This document shows, one piece after another, positions 51,116-62,007 of a DNA stretch of 64,000 nt (position 1 is the first letter of the stretch; each line of letters starts with the position of its first letter). Both the position numbers and the translations under genes were made by a program. Where the stretch lies: contig JADJYJ010000017.1 in the NCBI GenBank assembly GCA_016719785.1, forward strand, positions 62,001-126,000, written 5' to 3'. Origin of the DNA: Candidatus Amarolinea dominans (GTDB lineage Bacteria; Chloroflexota; Anaerolineae; SSC4; Amarolineaceae). The notes below the pieces were generated by a model. The model ran no database searches. It saw nothing but the letters and a program-made list of their open reading frames with translations, and was not told the origin of the DNA.

Positions 51116-52321
51116 CTACGCCCCAGGCACAACTTCCTGATAGACCGCCAGGGTTGACCCGGCGATCACATCCCAGGAGTAAATCTCCCGCACCATGCGG
51201 TACGCGTCGTCAGCGCGTACACGGGCAGTTTCTGGTTCACGCAGCACCTTGCTGATGCCCCAGGCCAGCGAGCCGGCATCGTCAGGAAAGACAGTGACTG
51301 CGGTCTTGTCATGTTCCGCAACCTCGGCCAGCCCGCCCACACTCGTCACCACCAGTGGAGTGTGCGCCGCCATCGCCTCCAGCGCCACCACGCCGAATGG
51401 CTCATACAGCGAAGGAAAGACCGCCACATCCGCGATGCAAAACAGGCCTACCGCTTCATCATCGCTCACAAAACCAGGAAAGTACACCTTGTGGCTGATT
51501 TGCAATGCCGCCACCCGTTGTTGCAGCGTCTCCAGCAGCGGCCCGCGTCCGGCAATGACAAACCGGGCCTCTGGAAACGCATTCAGGATGAACGGGATCG
51601 CCTCCACCAAGACCCGCACACCCTTTTCATGCACCAGGCGGCCGATGTGAAAAACGATCGGCTCCTCAGGCAGAGCGTAACGCTGACGCTCCAGACGATG
51701 ATCGCGGCCGCGTTGCTCATCAAAAGGTGTTGTGTTCACACCATTCGGAATGACACGAACCTTGTCAGGATTTACGCCAAAAAAGGACTGCACCTCGTTG
51801 CGCATGTAATTGCTGACGGTGATCAGGCGGGTCGCCGTCTGCGTCAGCCCCAGCTCCGCATCATGGATCTGCTGCGACAGGGTGCTCGACAGCCAACCGC
51901 GGTTGCGACCACGCTCGGTGGCATGAAATGTCACGATCAGCGGCACATCATAGGTACGATGCACCGCCGAGGCCGCAAAACTGACCAGCCAATCGTGCGC
52001 GTGGATCAGATCGAATCCTCCCACCTGCTGCCAAATCAGCTCGATGAACTGCTCCAGGCTCTTGTTCACGTGCAAGACGTTTTCGAAGAAAGTCGTCTCG
52101 CCTCCCGCGGCATGATCACGGGTCAGCAGTGAAGTATTCACGCGATGAACGATCAAATTCCCATGCGCTTCATACGCTTCACCCCCGCTGTGCTGCGGCG
52201 TCACCACGTGAATGACCATGTCTGGATGCCGGCATAAGGCGGGCAGCAACTCCGAGACATGTCGGCCAAGGCCCCCTTGCAGATGCGGCGGATACTCCCA
52301 TGAGATCACCAATACACGCAT
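51116..52321 (-). CDS. GT4 family glycosyltransferase
   Basis: 401 aa from ATG 52321; a TTG at 52327 has a better-spaced GGAGG and is a serious alternative. MRVLVISWEYPPHLQGGLGRHVSEL is the start of glycogen-synthase-like/GT4 enzymes; IHAHDWL, VIPNGVNTTPF, FHIGRLVHEKGVRVLVEAI and FPSLYEPFGVVALEAMA (EX7E motif) complete the GT-B fold. Retaining transferase using a nucleotide sugar. The acceptor could be a cell-envelope glycolipid or glycogen-like glucan. Downstream of the binding lipoprotein gene. Confidence 0.9.
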   Translation of the reverse strand: MRVLVISWEYPPHLQGGLGRHVSELLPALCRHPDMVIHVVTPQHSGGEAYEAHGNLIVHRVNTSLLTRDHAAGGETTFFENVLHVNKSLEQFIELIWQQVGGFDLIHAHDWLVSFAASAVHRTYDVPLIVTFHATERGRNRGWLSSTLSQQIHDAELGLTQTATRLITVSNYMRNEVQSFFGVNPDKVRVIPNGVNTTPFDEQRGRDHRLERQRYALPEEPIVFHIGRLVHEKGVRVLVEAIPFILNAFPEARFVIAGRGPLLETLQQRVAALQISHKVYFPGFVSDDEAVGLFCIADVAVFPSLYEPFGVVALEAMAAHTPLVVTSVGGLAEVAEHDKTAVTVFPDDAGSLAWGISKVLREPETARVRADDAYRMVREIYSWDVIAGSTLAVYQEVVPGA

Positions 52322-52424
52322 GGCCAATTACACCTCCCATCTCCCCCACAAACACTCATCATTGAGCAAACTGACGCCGCGACCTGACGGCCAATAGATC
52401 GCGCCCCCCTGCAGAGGGGCGCCT

Positions 52425-53441
52425 TCACGGGAACTCCAGGAGGTCCCCCCCACGGTACAACCGGGCAGGCGCCGCTTCCCAGGAGCGCTGGGCGCTAAAG
52501 CGAATTATCCCTGAGACGCCTTGACGGACGATGCTGCCCAGGGTGGCCAGGACATCAACCCGCTGCGGCTGTGCGCTGGCCTCGATGGCAGCGAACAGCA
52601 CGGCGGCAGCGTCGTACGCCAGGGCAGCGTAAGCGCCGGGGGCGGCGCCTGTAGCCGTTTGATAGGCCTGGCAAAAATCAGCCGCTTGTCCGTCACAGGC
52701 AGGCCGCGTCAGCGATGTCACCCACAGCAGGCCGTTTGCGGCGTCGCCGGTGCGGGCCGCGACCAGGGGTTCTCCCGCGGACGGCCCCGCAAGACAGGAC
52801 GTCATAGTACCCACGCAGGGGGAAATTGTCAACTGACGGGCCACGTCTTCAGCATCGCCCGTCAAGACGATCACGGTCGTAGCCGCGGGGTCCGGCGTAG
52901 GGAGCAGGATCGTCAGGCGAGACGACCAGGCCACAGCCGCGCCCCTGGTCTCCAGACGAGCACCCGTCGGAATCGCAGTCAGCAGTGCTTGCGCCAGCGC
53001 GTCATCCCCCGCGAACAGCCGATACGCGTTCGGCGCCAGCGCCAGGTCCGCGTCCGGCAAGGGGGCAGGAATGATAGCGGCCAGGCCGGCGGCTTGCAGC
53101 GCTGGCGCGGCCGCCTGCGCCGTTTCCATCTGCCACGGCCCGATGATCGCCACCACTCCCGGATCAGCCGCCAGCGCGGCCACCTGACGCGCAGCCGTCG
53201 CGGGCACACCGTCATCATTCAGCGCCGCCAGCTCGATGCCATAGCCCGCCACGCCGCCGGCCGCGTTCTGCTGCTGCACCGCCAACCTCACCGCGCCCAA
53301 AACCTCGTAGCCCAGCGAGCGGTGGACCCCCTCGAAGGGCGCAATAAGCCCAATCTTCAACGTGGGGCGTGTGCTCGTGCAGCTTGCCAACAGCACCAGG
53401 CACAAGAGAGCGCAAATCGAATCCCTATTTGCGATTCTCAT
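52425..53441 (-). CDS. Branched-chain-amino-acid-type substrate-binding lipoprotein
   Basis: 338 aa from ATG 53441, overlapping the mltG end by 17 bp. Lipobox LLASC; the mature part LKIGLIAPFEGVHRSLGYEVLGAVRLAVQQQNAAGG is the Peripla_BP_6 (LivJ-like) start, with VVAIIGPWQMETAQAAAP at the ligand cleft. No transporter permease or ATPase is near, so it may be a sensor or orphan rather than an importer component. The gene is coupled to mltG, and this lipoprotein-mltG pairing suggests an envelope role. Confidence 0.8.
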   Translation of the reverse strand: MRIANRDSICALLCLVLLASCTSTRPTLKIGLIAPFEGVHRSLGYEVLGAVRLAVQQQNAAGGVAGYGIELAALNDDGVPATAARQVAALAADPGVVAIIGPWQMETAQAAAPALQAAGLAAIIPAPLPDADLALAPNAYRLFAGDDALAQALLTAIPTGARLETRGAAVAWSSRLTILLPTPDPAATTVIVLTGDAEDVARQLTISPCVGTMTSCLAGPSAGEPLVAARTGDAANGLLWVTSLTRPACDGQAADFCQAYQTATGAAPGAYAALAYDAAAVLFAAIEASAQPQRVDVLATLGSIVRQGVSGIIRFSAQRSWEAAPARLYRGGDLLEFP

Positions 53442-54741
53442 AGGCCCTGACATTCGCAGCGTGCTCCTCCGCCGTCACCGCAAACACATGCCCGCCGTCG
53501 CCAGTGGCCACAAAATAGAGATAGTCTGTCGTAGCCGGCGCAACCACCGACTCGATGGCCGTGATGCCCGGGCTGCAAATGGGGCCGGGCGGCAAGCCAG
53601 GATACAGGTACGTGTTGTAGGGCGACTGCACCGTCTGGTACTCCTCCAGCAGCACCGGCGACTTCCACCATTGACCAGTCGCCGGCTGATATCCCATCGC
53701 ATACTGCACGGTGGGATCGGCGTTCAGTAACATACCCTTCGCGACGCGGTTGAGATAGACGCTCGCCACGATCGGCCGCTCGTCCAGGCGCGGCGTCTCG
53801 CGTTCCACAATCGCCGCCACCGTCAACAGCTCGTGCAGCGTCTGTCCCCTTGCTTGCCCCTGCGCGATCAACTCCGGCGTCACCTTTTCTGCAAAATTAT
53901 CCAGCATGCGCCCAATCAAGTCCGCCGGCTTTGCCCGCGCGGGTAAACGATACGTGTCGGGAAACAGAAAGCCCTCCAACGACGCGCCAGGCGGCCGGTT
54001 TGCCAGGAAAGGGTACGTCTTCGTCAGACCCATCAGCTTCAGATCGGTTGTGCGCACCGCGGCCAGAAAGGCTGCGCCATCCATGATGTTCTGCTCCGTC
54101 AGCAGGTCCGCCACCTCCTCGGCGCGCAGCCCCTCCGGAATAGTCACACTCACCTCGATGAAGCGCGCCTTCTGCAACGCCTCGGCAATCTCCGGCATCG
54201 TCATCGAGCGCGCCAGCAGAAAATCGCCCGCTTCCAGGCTCAGGTCAATACCGTTGTAGCGCATATACAAACGAAACAGCCCATCATCCGCAATGAAACC
54301 GGCCTGCAGCAGCCGGTCGGCAACCATCGTCGCCGACTCACCCGAAGTCACCGTGAAAGGCTCCAGCGCCGTCGCCTCGGAATCTACGGCGCGCTCCAGT
54401 TCCGCCTGACGAACGCGCAAATAGAAGCCAATCAGCGTATTCTCCAGATTGTCGAGACTCAGCGCATCGCCCAGATTCTGGCCGTCCGCCTCGATAAATT
54501 GCGCATTCGCCGTGGCCACCTCGGCATGCATTTGGTCGCGCAGGTGCGCCACGATCGTCTGACCGATGAACACCAGGGCAACAACGACGCCGGCAAAGCC
54601 GAGCAGGCGCAGGGCATTACCCCCGTTGAGCGTCTGACGCAGATAATAGCGCCAGTCCCCGCGACGATGGGCTTGCAATTCGGCTAATTGACGTTGGCGT
54701 CGCGCCGCCTGCCGGCGCCGCAAATTATCTTGGTTTGACAT
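53425..54741 (-). CDS. mltG: Endolytic murein transglycosylase MltG
   Basis: 438 aa. Cytoplasmic Arg-rich N-terminus (RRRQAARRQRQLAELQAHRR), one membrane segment (LLGFAGVVVALVFIGQTIVA), a LysM-like subdomain (FTVTSGESATMVADRLLQAG) and the YceG/MltG catalytic domain with TVAAIVERETP carrying the catalytic Glu, PDTYRLP and LNADPTVQYA. It cleaves nascent glycan strands and sets their length. Overlaps ruvX by 17 bp and the lipoprotein gene by 17 bp. Confidence 0.93.
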   Translation of the reverse strand: MSNQDNLRRRQAARRQRQLAELQAHRRGDWRYYLRQTLNGGNALRLLGFAGVVVALVFIGQTIVAHLRDQMHAEVATANAQFIEADGQNLGDALSLDNLENTLIGFYLRVRQAELERAVDSEATALEPFTVTSGESATMVADRLLQAGFIADDGLFRLYMRYNGIDLSLEAGDFLLARSMTMPEIAEALQKARFIEVSVTIPEGLRAEEVADLLTEQNIMDGAAFLAAVRTTDLKLMGLTKTYPFLANRPPGASLEGFLFPDTYRLPARAKPADLIGRMLDNFAEKVTPELIAQGQARGQTLHELLTVAAIVERETPRLDERPIVASVYLNRVAKGMLLNADPTVQYAMGYQPATGQWWKSPVLLEEYQTVQSPYNTYLYPGLPPGPICSPGITAIESVVAPATTDYLYFVATGDGGHVFAVTAEEHAANVRAYENRK

Positions 54742-55189
54742 GGTTCAGATAGCTCTCTAAAATAACCGCAGCCGCCACAGCATCCACTCCCACTGCTCTG
54801 CGGCCGCGCCGGCCCATAACGGCCAGCCGTTCCTCCGCCTCGAAGGTTGACAAGCGCTCATCCCAAAGCATCACCGGCACCGGCAGCACCGCGGCCAGTC
54901 GCTGCGCATAGCGTGCCGTCTGCTGCGCCTGCGGTCCCGCGGTCTCGTCATCGTTCAGCGGATAACCCACCACAAGCCCAACCGCCCTCTGTTCTTGCAG
55001 CAGCCGCTTGACACGCGCCTGATCCGCCACGCGCGCCCCGCGCTCAAAGACCGTCAGCGGCCGCACCAGCAAGCCCAAATCATCGCACACCGCCACCCCG
55101 ACGCGGCGGTCGCCCACATCCAGGGCCATCAGCCGCCCCCGCGGCAGCGTGTCAACCAACGCGGGCGCGGGCGCTTCGCTTGCCGTCAT
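54725..55189 (-). CDS. ruvX: Putative pre-16S rRNA nuclease / Holliday-junction resolvase RuvX (YqgF)
   Basis: 154 aa from ATG 55189 (GAGGAG upstream; two GTG codons just before are less likely). RNase-H-like fold: GRLMALDVGDRRVGVAVCD with the first Asp, VVGYPLNDDETAGPQA, LWDERLSTFEAEERL and the last Asp in GVDAVAAAVILESYL. The family trims pre-16S rRNA. The ruvX-mltG adjacency is common in bacteria. N-terminal 15-residue extension is ordinary. Confidence 0.92.
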   Translation of the reverse strand: MTASEAPAPALVDTLPRGRLMALDVGDRRVGVAVCDDLGLLVRPLTVFERGARVADQARVKRLLQEQRAVGLVVGYPLNDDETAGPQAQQTARYAQRLAAVLPVPVMLWDERLSTFEAEERLAVMGRRGRRAVGVDAVAAAVILESYLNHVKPR

Positions 55190-55199
55190 CACCACTCCT

Positions 55200-56792
55200 C
55201 TACCGATTGCTCGCCAGCGCGCGCGAGTAATCCACCTTCACATGGACGCGGAAGGGAATCACCGGCAGGCGCCCCAACCAGTTTGGCTCGATCTCAATGT
55301 GCGGCGCCCCATCCAACTTCCACTCTCGCATCAGGAGTTCGGTCGCGGCATCTGGCGTCAACCCGGCCACCGCCGCGCGTAGGCGCGCCTGGTCCACATC
55401 TGCCACCGCCACACCCGAAACCGTCACGTTGAATGTCACGACCTTGAGCGTGTTTTCTTCCAAAACGGTGAAATTGTCCGTATTGTACTGAATCGAGTCT
55501 GCCAACAGTTGGCTGCCGGGCGTCATCTGCCCTTGCAGCGCACGTAGGGCCAGACTCTTGCCTCCCTCATCGTTCACCGCAATCGCCCGCGCGAGCAGGC
55601 GCATCGTGACTCCCAGGCTGTCCTTTGCCTCATCCGTAAACGAATCGAACACCAGCGACATCACAAAGGTCTCCACCGATTCCGGCGGCACAAACTCCCC
55701 TTCGTTCAACTCCTCGCTCAGGCGCTGGTAAGCCTTCTGCTCCAACTGCTGCTGCAACGTCACCCGCAGGCGCTCTTTGTCCGCCTGCGTCACCACCCCG
55801 CCCTGCCGCACCGTCCCGCCGCCCAATCCTTGCTGGTTGATCACCCGCAGGCTCAGCCCCAAACCGCCGTCAATGCGGCTGATCGTGCCGGCAGCCACAT
55901 TGCCAGCCGGCCCCAGATCCAGCGCCTCCACCGTCGTGCTGGCCTGCGCACCCACCGCTCCCCCCACCGTCACATCGCCCAGGGTCCTGAAGCGGGTATT
56001 GCTGCCGGATGACGTGCGCACGATCGTGCCGGCCGGCACCACAACCTCCTGGCTGCGCAGGTTGACAAAAGTCACCGTCCCGGACGCCGCCTTTTCCGGC
56101 ACATCGCGCTTGCCCGTCGTCGCGGCCTTGCGCGTCTCCTCCACCAGCACCTCGATACGCCGCGCCGGCACCAGGTTCTTCGTCACATCCAACTCGTCCG
56201 TGGCCGCGCTGGCGCGCACATTGATGCTTGCAATCACCGACTGCCGCGAGGGAGTCACCGTGACCGTAGCGACCGGCACGGTCAGGAGCACCGTGCCAAT
56301 CACCGCGCCACCCAATAGGGCGAGCACAAGGAGTAAGGCCACGGCTTGCCCCCAAGCGGACCCATTACCGCGGGCGCTGATTGCCATAATTTGGCGGTTG
56401 CGGCCGCGCGCAGTGCTTCGTTTCTGGCGCCAGGCCAACCAGCGTCGCGCAACGGAGCGAGCAGGCATGGCGGCCTGGTCACGCGTGGCCGTAACCAGCC
56501 GCACGCGCGGTCGCGACCACGTGGCCGCGGCCGTCGCCTGTTCCAACCGGTTGAACACCGCCAGCCCGCCGGCCCGGCCCGCGTCTTGCGTGGGCAGATG
56601 CCGCGTCACCAACGCCAGCTCGATACCCTGACGCTGGGCCTGGCGGATCAGCAAGTCGAGGCGCACCGTATGCGCCAGTTGGTGGGCGCCGTCCGCCAGC
56701 ACCAGGGCCACGCGCCCGCCATGTACGGCTGCCAGACGCTGTTGCAGCACCTGAGTCGTGTCTTCAGGCAAAACAGAAATTGTATGGTCCAT
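55200..56792 (-). CDS. Baseplate-J-like membrane protein
   Basis: 530 aa. N-terminal cytoplasmic part (about 1-140) with an ADGAHQLAHTVRLDLLIRQAQRQG Rossmann-like segment, then a single membrane segment (AVALLLVLALLGGAVIGTVLLTV) and a large extracellular beta-rich domain. That domain carries SGTVTFVNLRSQEVVVPAGTIVRT and GNVAAGTISRI, which I associate with the baseplate J/gp47-type domain seen in Chloroflexi membrane proteins. Function unknown. Conserved-looking neighbours (alaS, ruvX, mltG) suggest envelope biology, not phage. Confidence 0.75.
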   Translation of the reverse strand: MDHTISVLPEDTTQVLQQRLAAVHGGRVALVLADGAHQLAHTVRLDLLIRQAQRQGIELALVTRHLPTQDAGRAGGLAVFNRLEQATAAATWSRPRVRLVTATRDQAAMPARSVARRWLAWRQKRSTARGRNRQIMAISARGNGSAWGQAVALLLVLALLGGAVIGTVLLTVPVATVTVTPSRQSVIASINVRASAATDELDVTKNLVPARRIEVLVEETRKAATTGKRDVPEKAASGTVTFVNLRSQEVVVPAGTIVRTSSGSNTRFRTLGDVTVGGAVGAQASTTVEALDLGPAGNVAAGTISRIDGGLGLSLRVINQQGLGGGTVRQGGVVTQADKERLRVTLQQQLEQKAYQRLSEELNEGEFVPPESVETFVMSLVFDSFTDEAKDSLGVTMRLLARAIAVNDEGGKSLALRALQGQMTPGSQLLADSIQYNTDNFTVLEENTLKVVTFNVTVSGVAVADVDQARLRAAVAGLTPDAATELLMREWKLDGAPHIEIEPNWLGRLPVIPFRVHVKVDYSRALASNR

Positions 56793-56802
56793 GCTCGATT
56801 GA

Positions 56803-59487
<2,685 letters not shown>

Positions 59488-59563
59488 CTTCAGCACTCCC
59501 TGTAAACAAAAAGGCTCGCCCTGCTAAGGACGAGCACATTGACCCGTGGTACCACCTTTGTTG
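59488..59563 (-). promoter_or_regulatory. Minimal T-box-like leader of alaS with terminator
   Basis: On the minus strand, AAAGGTGGTACCACGGG (about 59559-59543) matches the conserved T-box (AGGGTGGNACCGCG), including TGGT, which can pair with the ACCA end of tRNA-Ala. It is followed by a terminator hairpin GCTCGTCCT-tagc-AGGGCGAGC (59534-59513) and a U-tract to 59507. Transcription predicted from the promoter at 59570-59598 starts near 59563, leaving no room for the stem I specifier domain. Leader is about 75 nt instead of 200-300. Confidence 0.7.
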
Positions 59564-59569
59564 AATTCA

Positions 59570-59598
59570 ATTGTAACATCAGCCGCGACGGTTGTCAA
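59570..59598 (-). promoter_or_regulatory. Near-consensus sigma70 promoter of alaS
   Basis: Minus strand TTGACA (59598-59593), 17-base spacer, TACAAT (59575-59570). Confidence 0.75.
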
Positions 59599-59727
59599 AA
59601 ACAATCCTCATATTCCGCCCATTGCATCTTAACAATCTCTGAAAGGTTTGCTGCTATCATCATGAGCGTGGCGCGGAACGCTGCGCCGCACGCCCCCGAA
59701 CCGACTTGATGAGAGAGATAGAGAAAC

Positions 59728-60262
59728 ATGAATCAAGCAAACAAATATGTCAAGCGCACGGTAACCGATCTGATCGTGGACAGCGCGATCTTCATCGGTT
59801 TCCTGGTGGCCACCGCCCCGCGCTTTAGCGGGCTGGCCATCCATGAATGGCTGGGCATTGCCTTCGGAGCTGCCATTATCACCCACCTGCTGCTACACTG
59901 GTCATGGATTGTGGGCATCAGCAAGCGGTTCTTCAGCAAGGTGCAGGGTCAGGCGCGTTTGAACTACGTGCTCAACGCTGCTCTTCATTGATGTCACGAT
60001 CATCATTGTCACCGGCCTGCTGATCTCTGAGGTGGCGCTGCCCCTGTTTGGCCTGCGCTTCCCGCGTGACGGCATGTGGTTATGGATCCATCGCACCACC
60101 TCAGATGCGGCCGTCCTTCTGATCGGCCTGCATGTGGCGCTGCACTGGTCATGGATCGTCAAGACGCTGAAGCGCCTTGTCGTGACGCCGCCCTTCTCGC
60201 GCCCCGGCCGCACGGCCCTGAATCTGACGCCAGCGCAAGCGCAGAAGGAGCCTCAGTCATGA
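59728..60262 (+). pseudogene. DUF4405 membrane protein with a frameshift
   Basis: First frame from ATG 59728: VKRTVTDLIVDSAIFIGFLV and IITHLLLHWSWIV, two cytochrome-b-like membrane segments with His. It stops at 59989. A different frame continues without gap: LLFIDVTIIIVTGLLISE, then RFPRDGMWLWIHRTTSDAAV and HVALHWSWIVKTLKRL. The combined product would be about 177 aa with four segments and paired H-x-x-x-x-x-x-W-S-W motifs, as in DUF4405. One extra base near 59975-59983 explains the break. Either a sequencing error or a recent mutation. Followed by a coupled small membrane protein. Confidence 0.75.
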
Positions 60263-60636
60263 AAATCGTGGGCCGCACCCTCATCATTTTGTTGGCCGCA
60301 CTCGTAGTAACCGCCGGGCTGCTCGCCTTCTCATCCTCCAGTATGGCCGCTGGCCTGCGCGGCGATCTCCCTGGCCGCGACGGCTTCGAGCGCGGCGCCG
60401 ACCTGGGCATGCCGTTCCCCGACGCGCAGCGCTTCCCCGGCGGCGACGCGGGTTTGCGGGCCGGCCGCGACGGGTTCCGTGAAGGCCGTGGAGAACATGG
60501 CAGCCAGGCAGGCAGCCTCTTCGGCCTGACTGAGGTGGCAAAGAACTTCGTCCTGATGGCGCTCGTCGTGCTCATCGTTGTGCCCGGCGCCTATCTCCTG
60601 CGCCGGTTGCGCCGCCGAAACGCCGCCGCAACATAA
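60259..60636 (+). CDS. Small membrane protein, hypothetical
   Basis: 125 aa from ATG 60259, overlapping the DUF4405 stop (ATGA). N-terminal signal-like segment (TLIILLAALVVTAGLLAFSSSSMAAG), a Gly/Arg/Asp-rich middle (RDGFERGADLGMPFPD, GRDGFREGRGEHGSQ) and one C-terminal membrane helix (NFVLMALVVLIVVPGAYLLRRLRRR). No family recognised. The coupling suggests a function together with the cytochrome-b-like protein. Confidence 0.6.
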   Translation: MKIVGRTLIILLAALVVTAGLLAFSSSSMAAGLRGDLPGRDGFERGADLGMPFPDAQRFPGGDAGLRAGRDGFREGRGEHGSQAGSLFGLTEVAKNFVLMALVVLIVVPGAYLLRRLRRRNAAAT

Positions 60637-60658
60637 GCCTCCGGCTTGCATTGAGACC

Positions 60659-60746
60659 GTAGGTCACGCCTCCGGCGTGACGACGCTCTCTGCCGCGGGG
60701 CTTGCTTCTCGCGGCCAACGTCGTCCGACCAGGAGGTCGGACCTAC
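60659..60746. repeat. Cloverleaf-shaped palindromic repeat
   Basis: An 88-base element with four perfect stems: outer GTAGGTC/GACCTAC (60659-60665, 60740-60746); arm ACGCC-tcc-GGCGT (60666-60678); central arm GACGACG/CGTCGTC (60679-60685, 60719-60725) continued by GCCGCG/CGCGGC; arm CGACC-agga-GGTCG (60726-60739). Stems abut without gaps. It lies between two plus-strand genes and is not a tRNA. Confidence 0.7.
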
Positions 60747-60832
60747 AGAAAAGCGTCTCGCGCCGTGTGGCGGAATCATAGCCGACCTGCGTTACACGGT
60801 TAATTGGTCGAATCATACGAAAAGGTAAGAAC

Positions 60833-61522
60833 ATGAAGAAGATGGTATCTCGTTTCTGGATTTTGGCCGCCGTGACGACGCTGCTGGCCCTATCACTCGC
60901 TGGCTGCGGTTCGAGTGCAGCGATAAGTACATCTGCCCCTGCGGCCACGACCGCGCCTGCGGCCACGACCGCCCCTGCGGCCACGACCGCGCCTGCGGCC
61001 ACGACCGCGCCTGCGGCCACGACCGCCCCTGCGGCCACGACCGCGCCTGCGGCCCGACGCCTGGGCACGACCGCCCCTGCGGCCACGACGGCCAGGCCGC
61101 CGACGCCTGCGGCCACGACCGCGCCTGCGGCCACGATCGCGCCGCAGACTGCCAAGCTCAATCTCAACACCGCGTCAGGCGACGAATTCCTGGCCGGTGT
61201 CCCCAATATGGGCAGCCGCATGGTACGCGAATTCCTGGAATACCGGCCCTATGCCAGCATCCTGCAATTTCGGCAGGAATTGGGCAAGTATATCAGCGCC
61301 GATCAGATTGCGGCCTACGAGCAGTACGTCTACGTGCCGATTGCCGTCAACAGCGCGGACGCGGCGACGCTGCAGCAGATTGCGGGCCTCGACGCCACCG
61401 AGGCGGCGGCGCTGATGGCGGCCCGACCCTTTGCGTCCAATGAGGCCTTTCTGGCTAAACTGGCCGGCTATGTCTCTGAGACAGAACGGGCCGCGGCCGG
61501 CGCGTATCTGAGCACGCCATGA
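60833..61522 (+). CDS. ComEA-like helix-hairpin-helix lipoprotein
   Basis: 229 aa. Lipobox LSLAGC, then a 75-residue TTAPAA-type repeat linker (18-bp DNA units, 60936-61056 and partly to 61140), interrupted once by ARRLGTTAPAATTARPPTP. The C-terminal half has KLNLNTASGDEFLAGVPNMGSRMVREFLEYRP, a ComEA-type helix-hairpin-helix, and a second, weaker one (VPIAVNSADAATLQQIAGLDATEAAALMAARP). In competence systems ComEA binds DNA at the cell surface, but no comEC is present here, so DNA uptake is only a possibility. Confidence 0.78.
   Translation: MKKMVSRFWILAAVTTLLALSLAGCGSSAAISTSAPAATTAPAATTAPAATTAPAATTAPAATTAPAATTAPAARRLGTTAPAATTARPPTPAATTAPAATIAPQTAKLNLNTASGDEFLAGVPNMGSRMVREFLEYRPYASILQFRQELGKYISADQIAAYEQYVYVPIAVNSADAATLQQIAGLDATEAAALMAARPFASNEAFLAKLAGYVSETERAAAGAYLSTP
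60936..61140 (+). repeat. 18-bp tandem repeats in the ComEA-like gene
   Basis: Units of GCGGCCACGACCGCGCCT with C/G variation encode ATTAPA. About six regular units are followed by an interrupted stretch. All copy changes keep the reading frame. Confidence 0.8.
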
Positions 61523-61950
61523 GCGCCGACGCCACCCTGGCCCGCCTGCGGCGCCTCCTTCTGCTGCTTTCAGGGCTGCTGCTGGCGGCAACGGTGGTTG
61601 AACTGGTCTTCATCGGTCACACCGAGGGGATTCAACTGCTGCCGTTCGTGCTGTGCGCCGTTGGCCTGATCGCCGTGGGCCTGGCATGGCGGCGCCCCGA
61701 ACGCCGGGTGCTCCTGGGGCTACGGGTTGGCATGATTCCGGTCGCGTTGGGGAGTCTGCTGGGCGTCTACGAGCACATCGAAGGCAATATCGGGCTGCTG
61801 CTGGAAGTGACCCCCAACGCCACCACCGCTAAGATCATCAGCGAAGCGTTGGGCGGCGCCAATCCCCTGTTGGCGCCGGGCATGTTGGCCCTGGCGGCTG
61901 TCCTGGCCGTCGCGGCCACCTACTACCATCCGGCTCTGGAGCACAAATGA
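61519..61950 (+). CDS. Four-helix membrane protein, hypothetical
   Basis: 143 aa; its ATG overlaps the stop of the preceding gene (ATGA). Membrane segments: LLLLLSGLLLAATVVELVFIG, LLPFVLCAVGLIAVGLAW, LLGLRVGMIPVALGSLLGVY and LLAPGMLALAAVLAVAATYY. HIEGNIGLLLEVTPNATT forms an extracellular-like loop. I do not recognise the family. Co-transcribed with the ComEA-like lipoprotein. Confidence 0.65.
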   Translation: MSADATLARLRRLLLLLSGLLLAATVVELVFIGHTEGIQLLPFVLCAVGLIAVGLAWRRPERRVLLGLRVGMIPVALGSLLGVYEHIEGNIGLLLEVTPNATTAKIISEALGGANPLLAPGMLALAAVLAVAATYYHPALEHK

Positions 61951-62007
61951 GTCGCTGCCGTCATCTGGTTTGCAAAGGGCCGCGGTTCGGATGATAATGC
62001 AAATACT

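Noticed and set aside
55200..56792. Prophage remnant based on the baseplate-J-like protein
   Set aside because: Single gene with a membrane anchor among housekeeping genes; no other phage structural genes nearby.
60659..60746. tRNA gene suggested by the cloverleaf
   Set aside because: Arms lack the GTTC T-loop, D-loop guanines and a 7-nt anticodon loop, and junction spacing is wrong. It is a DNA palindrome family candidate.
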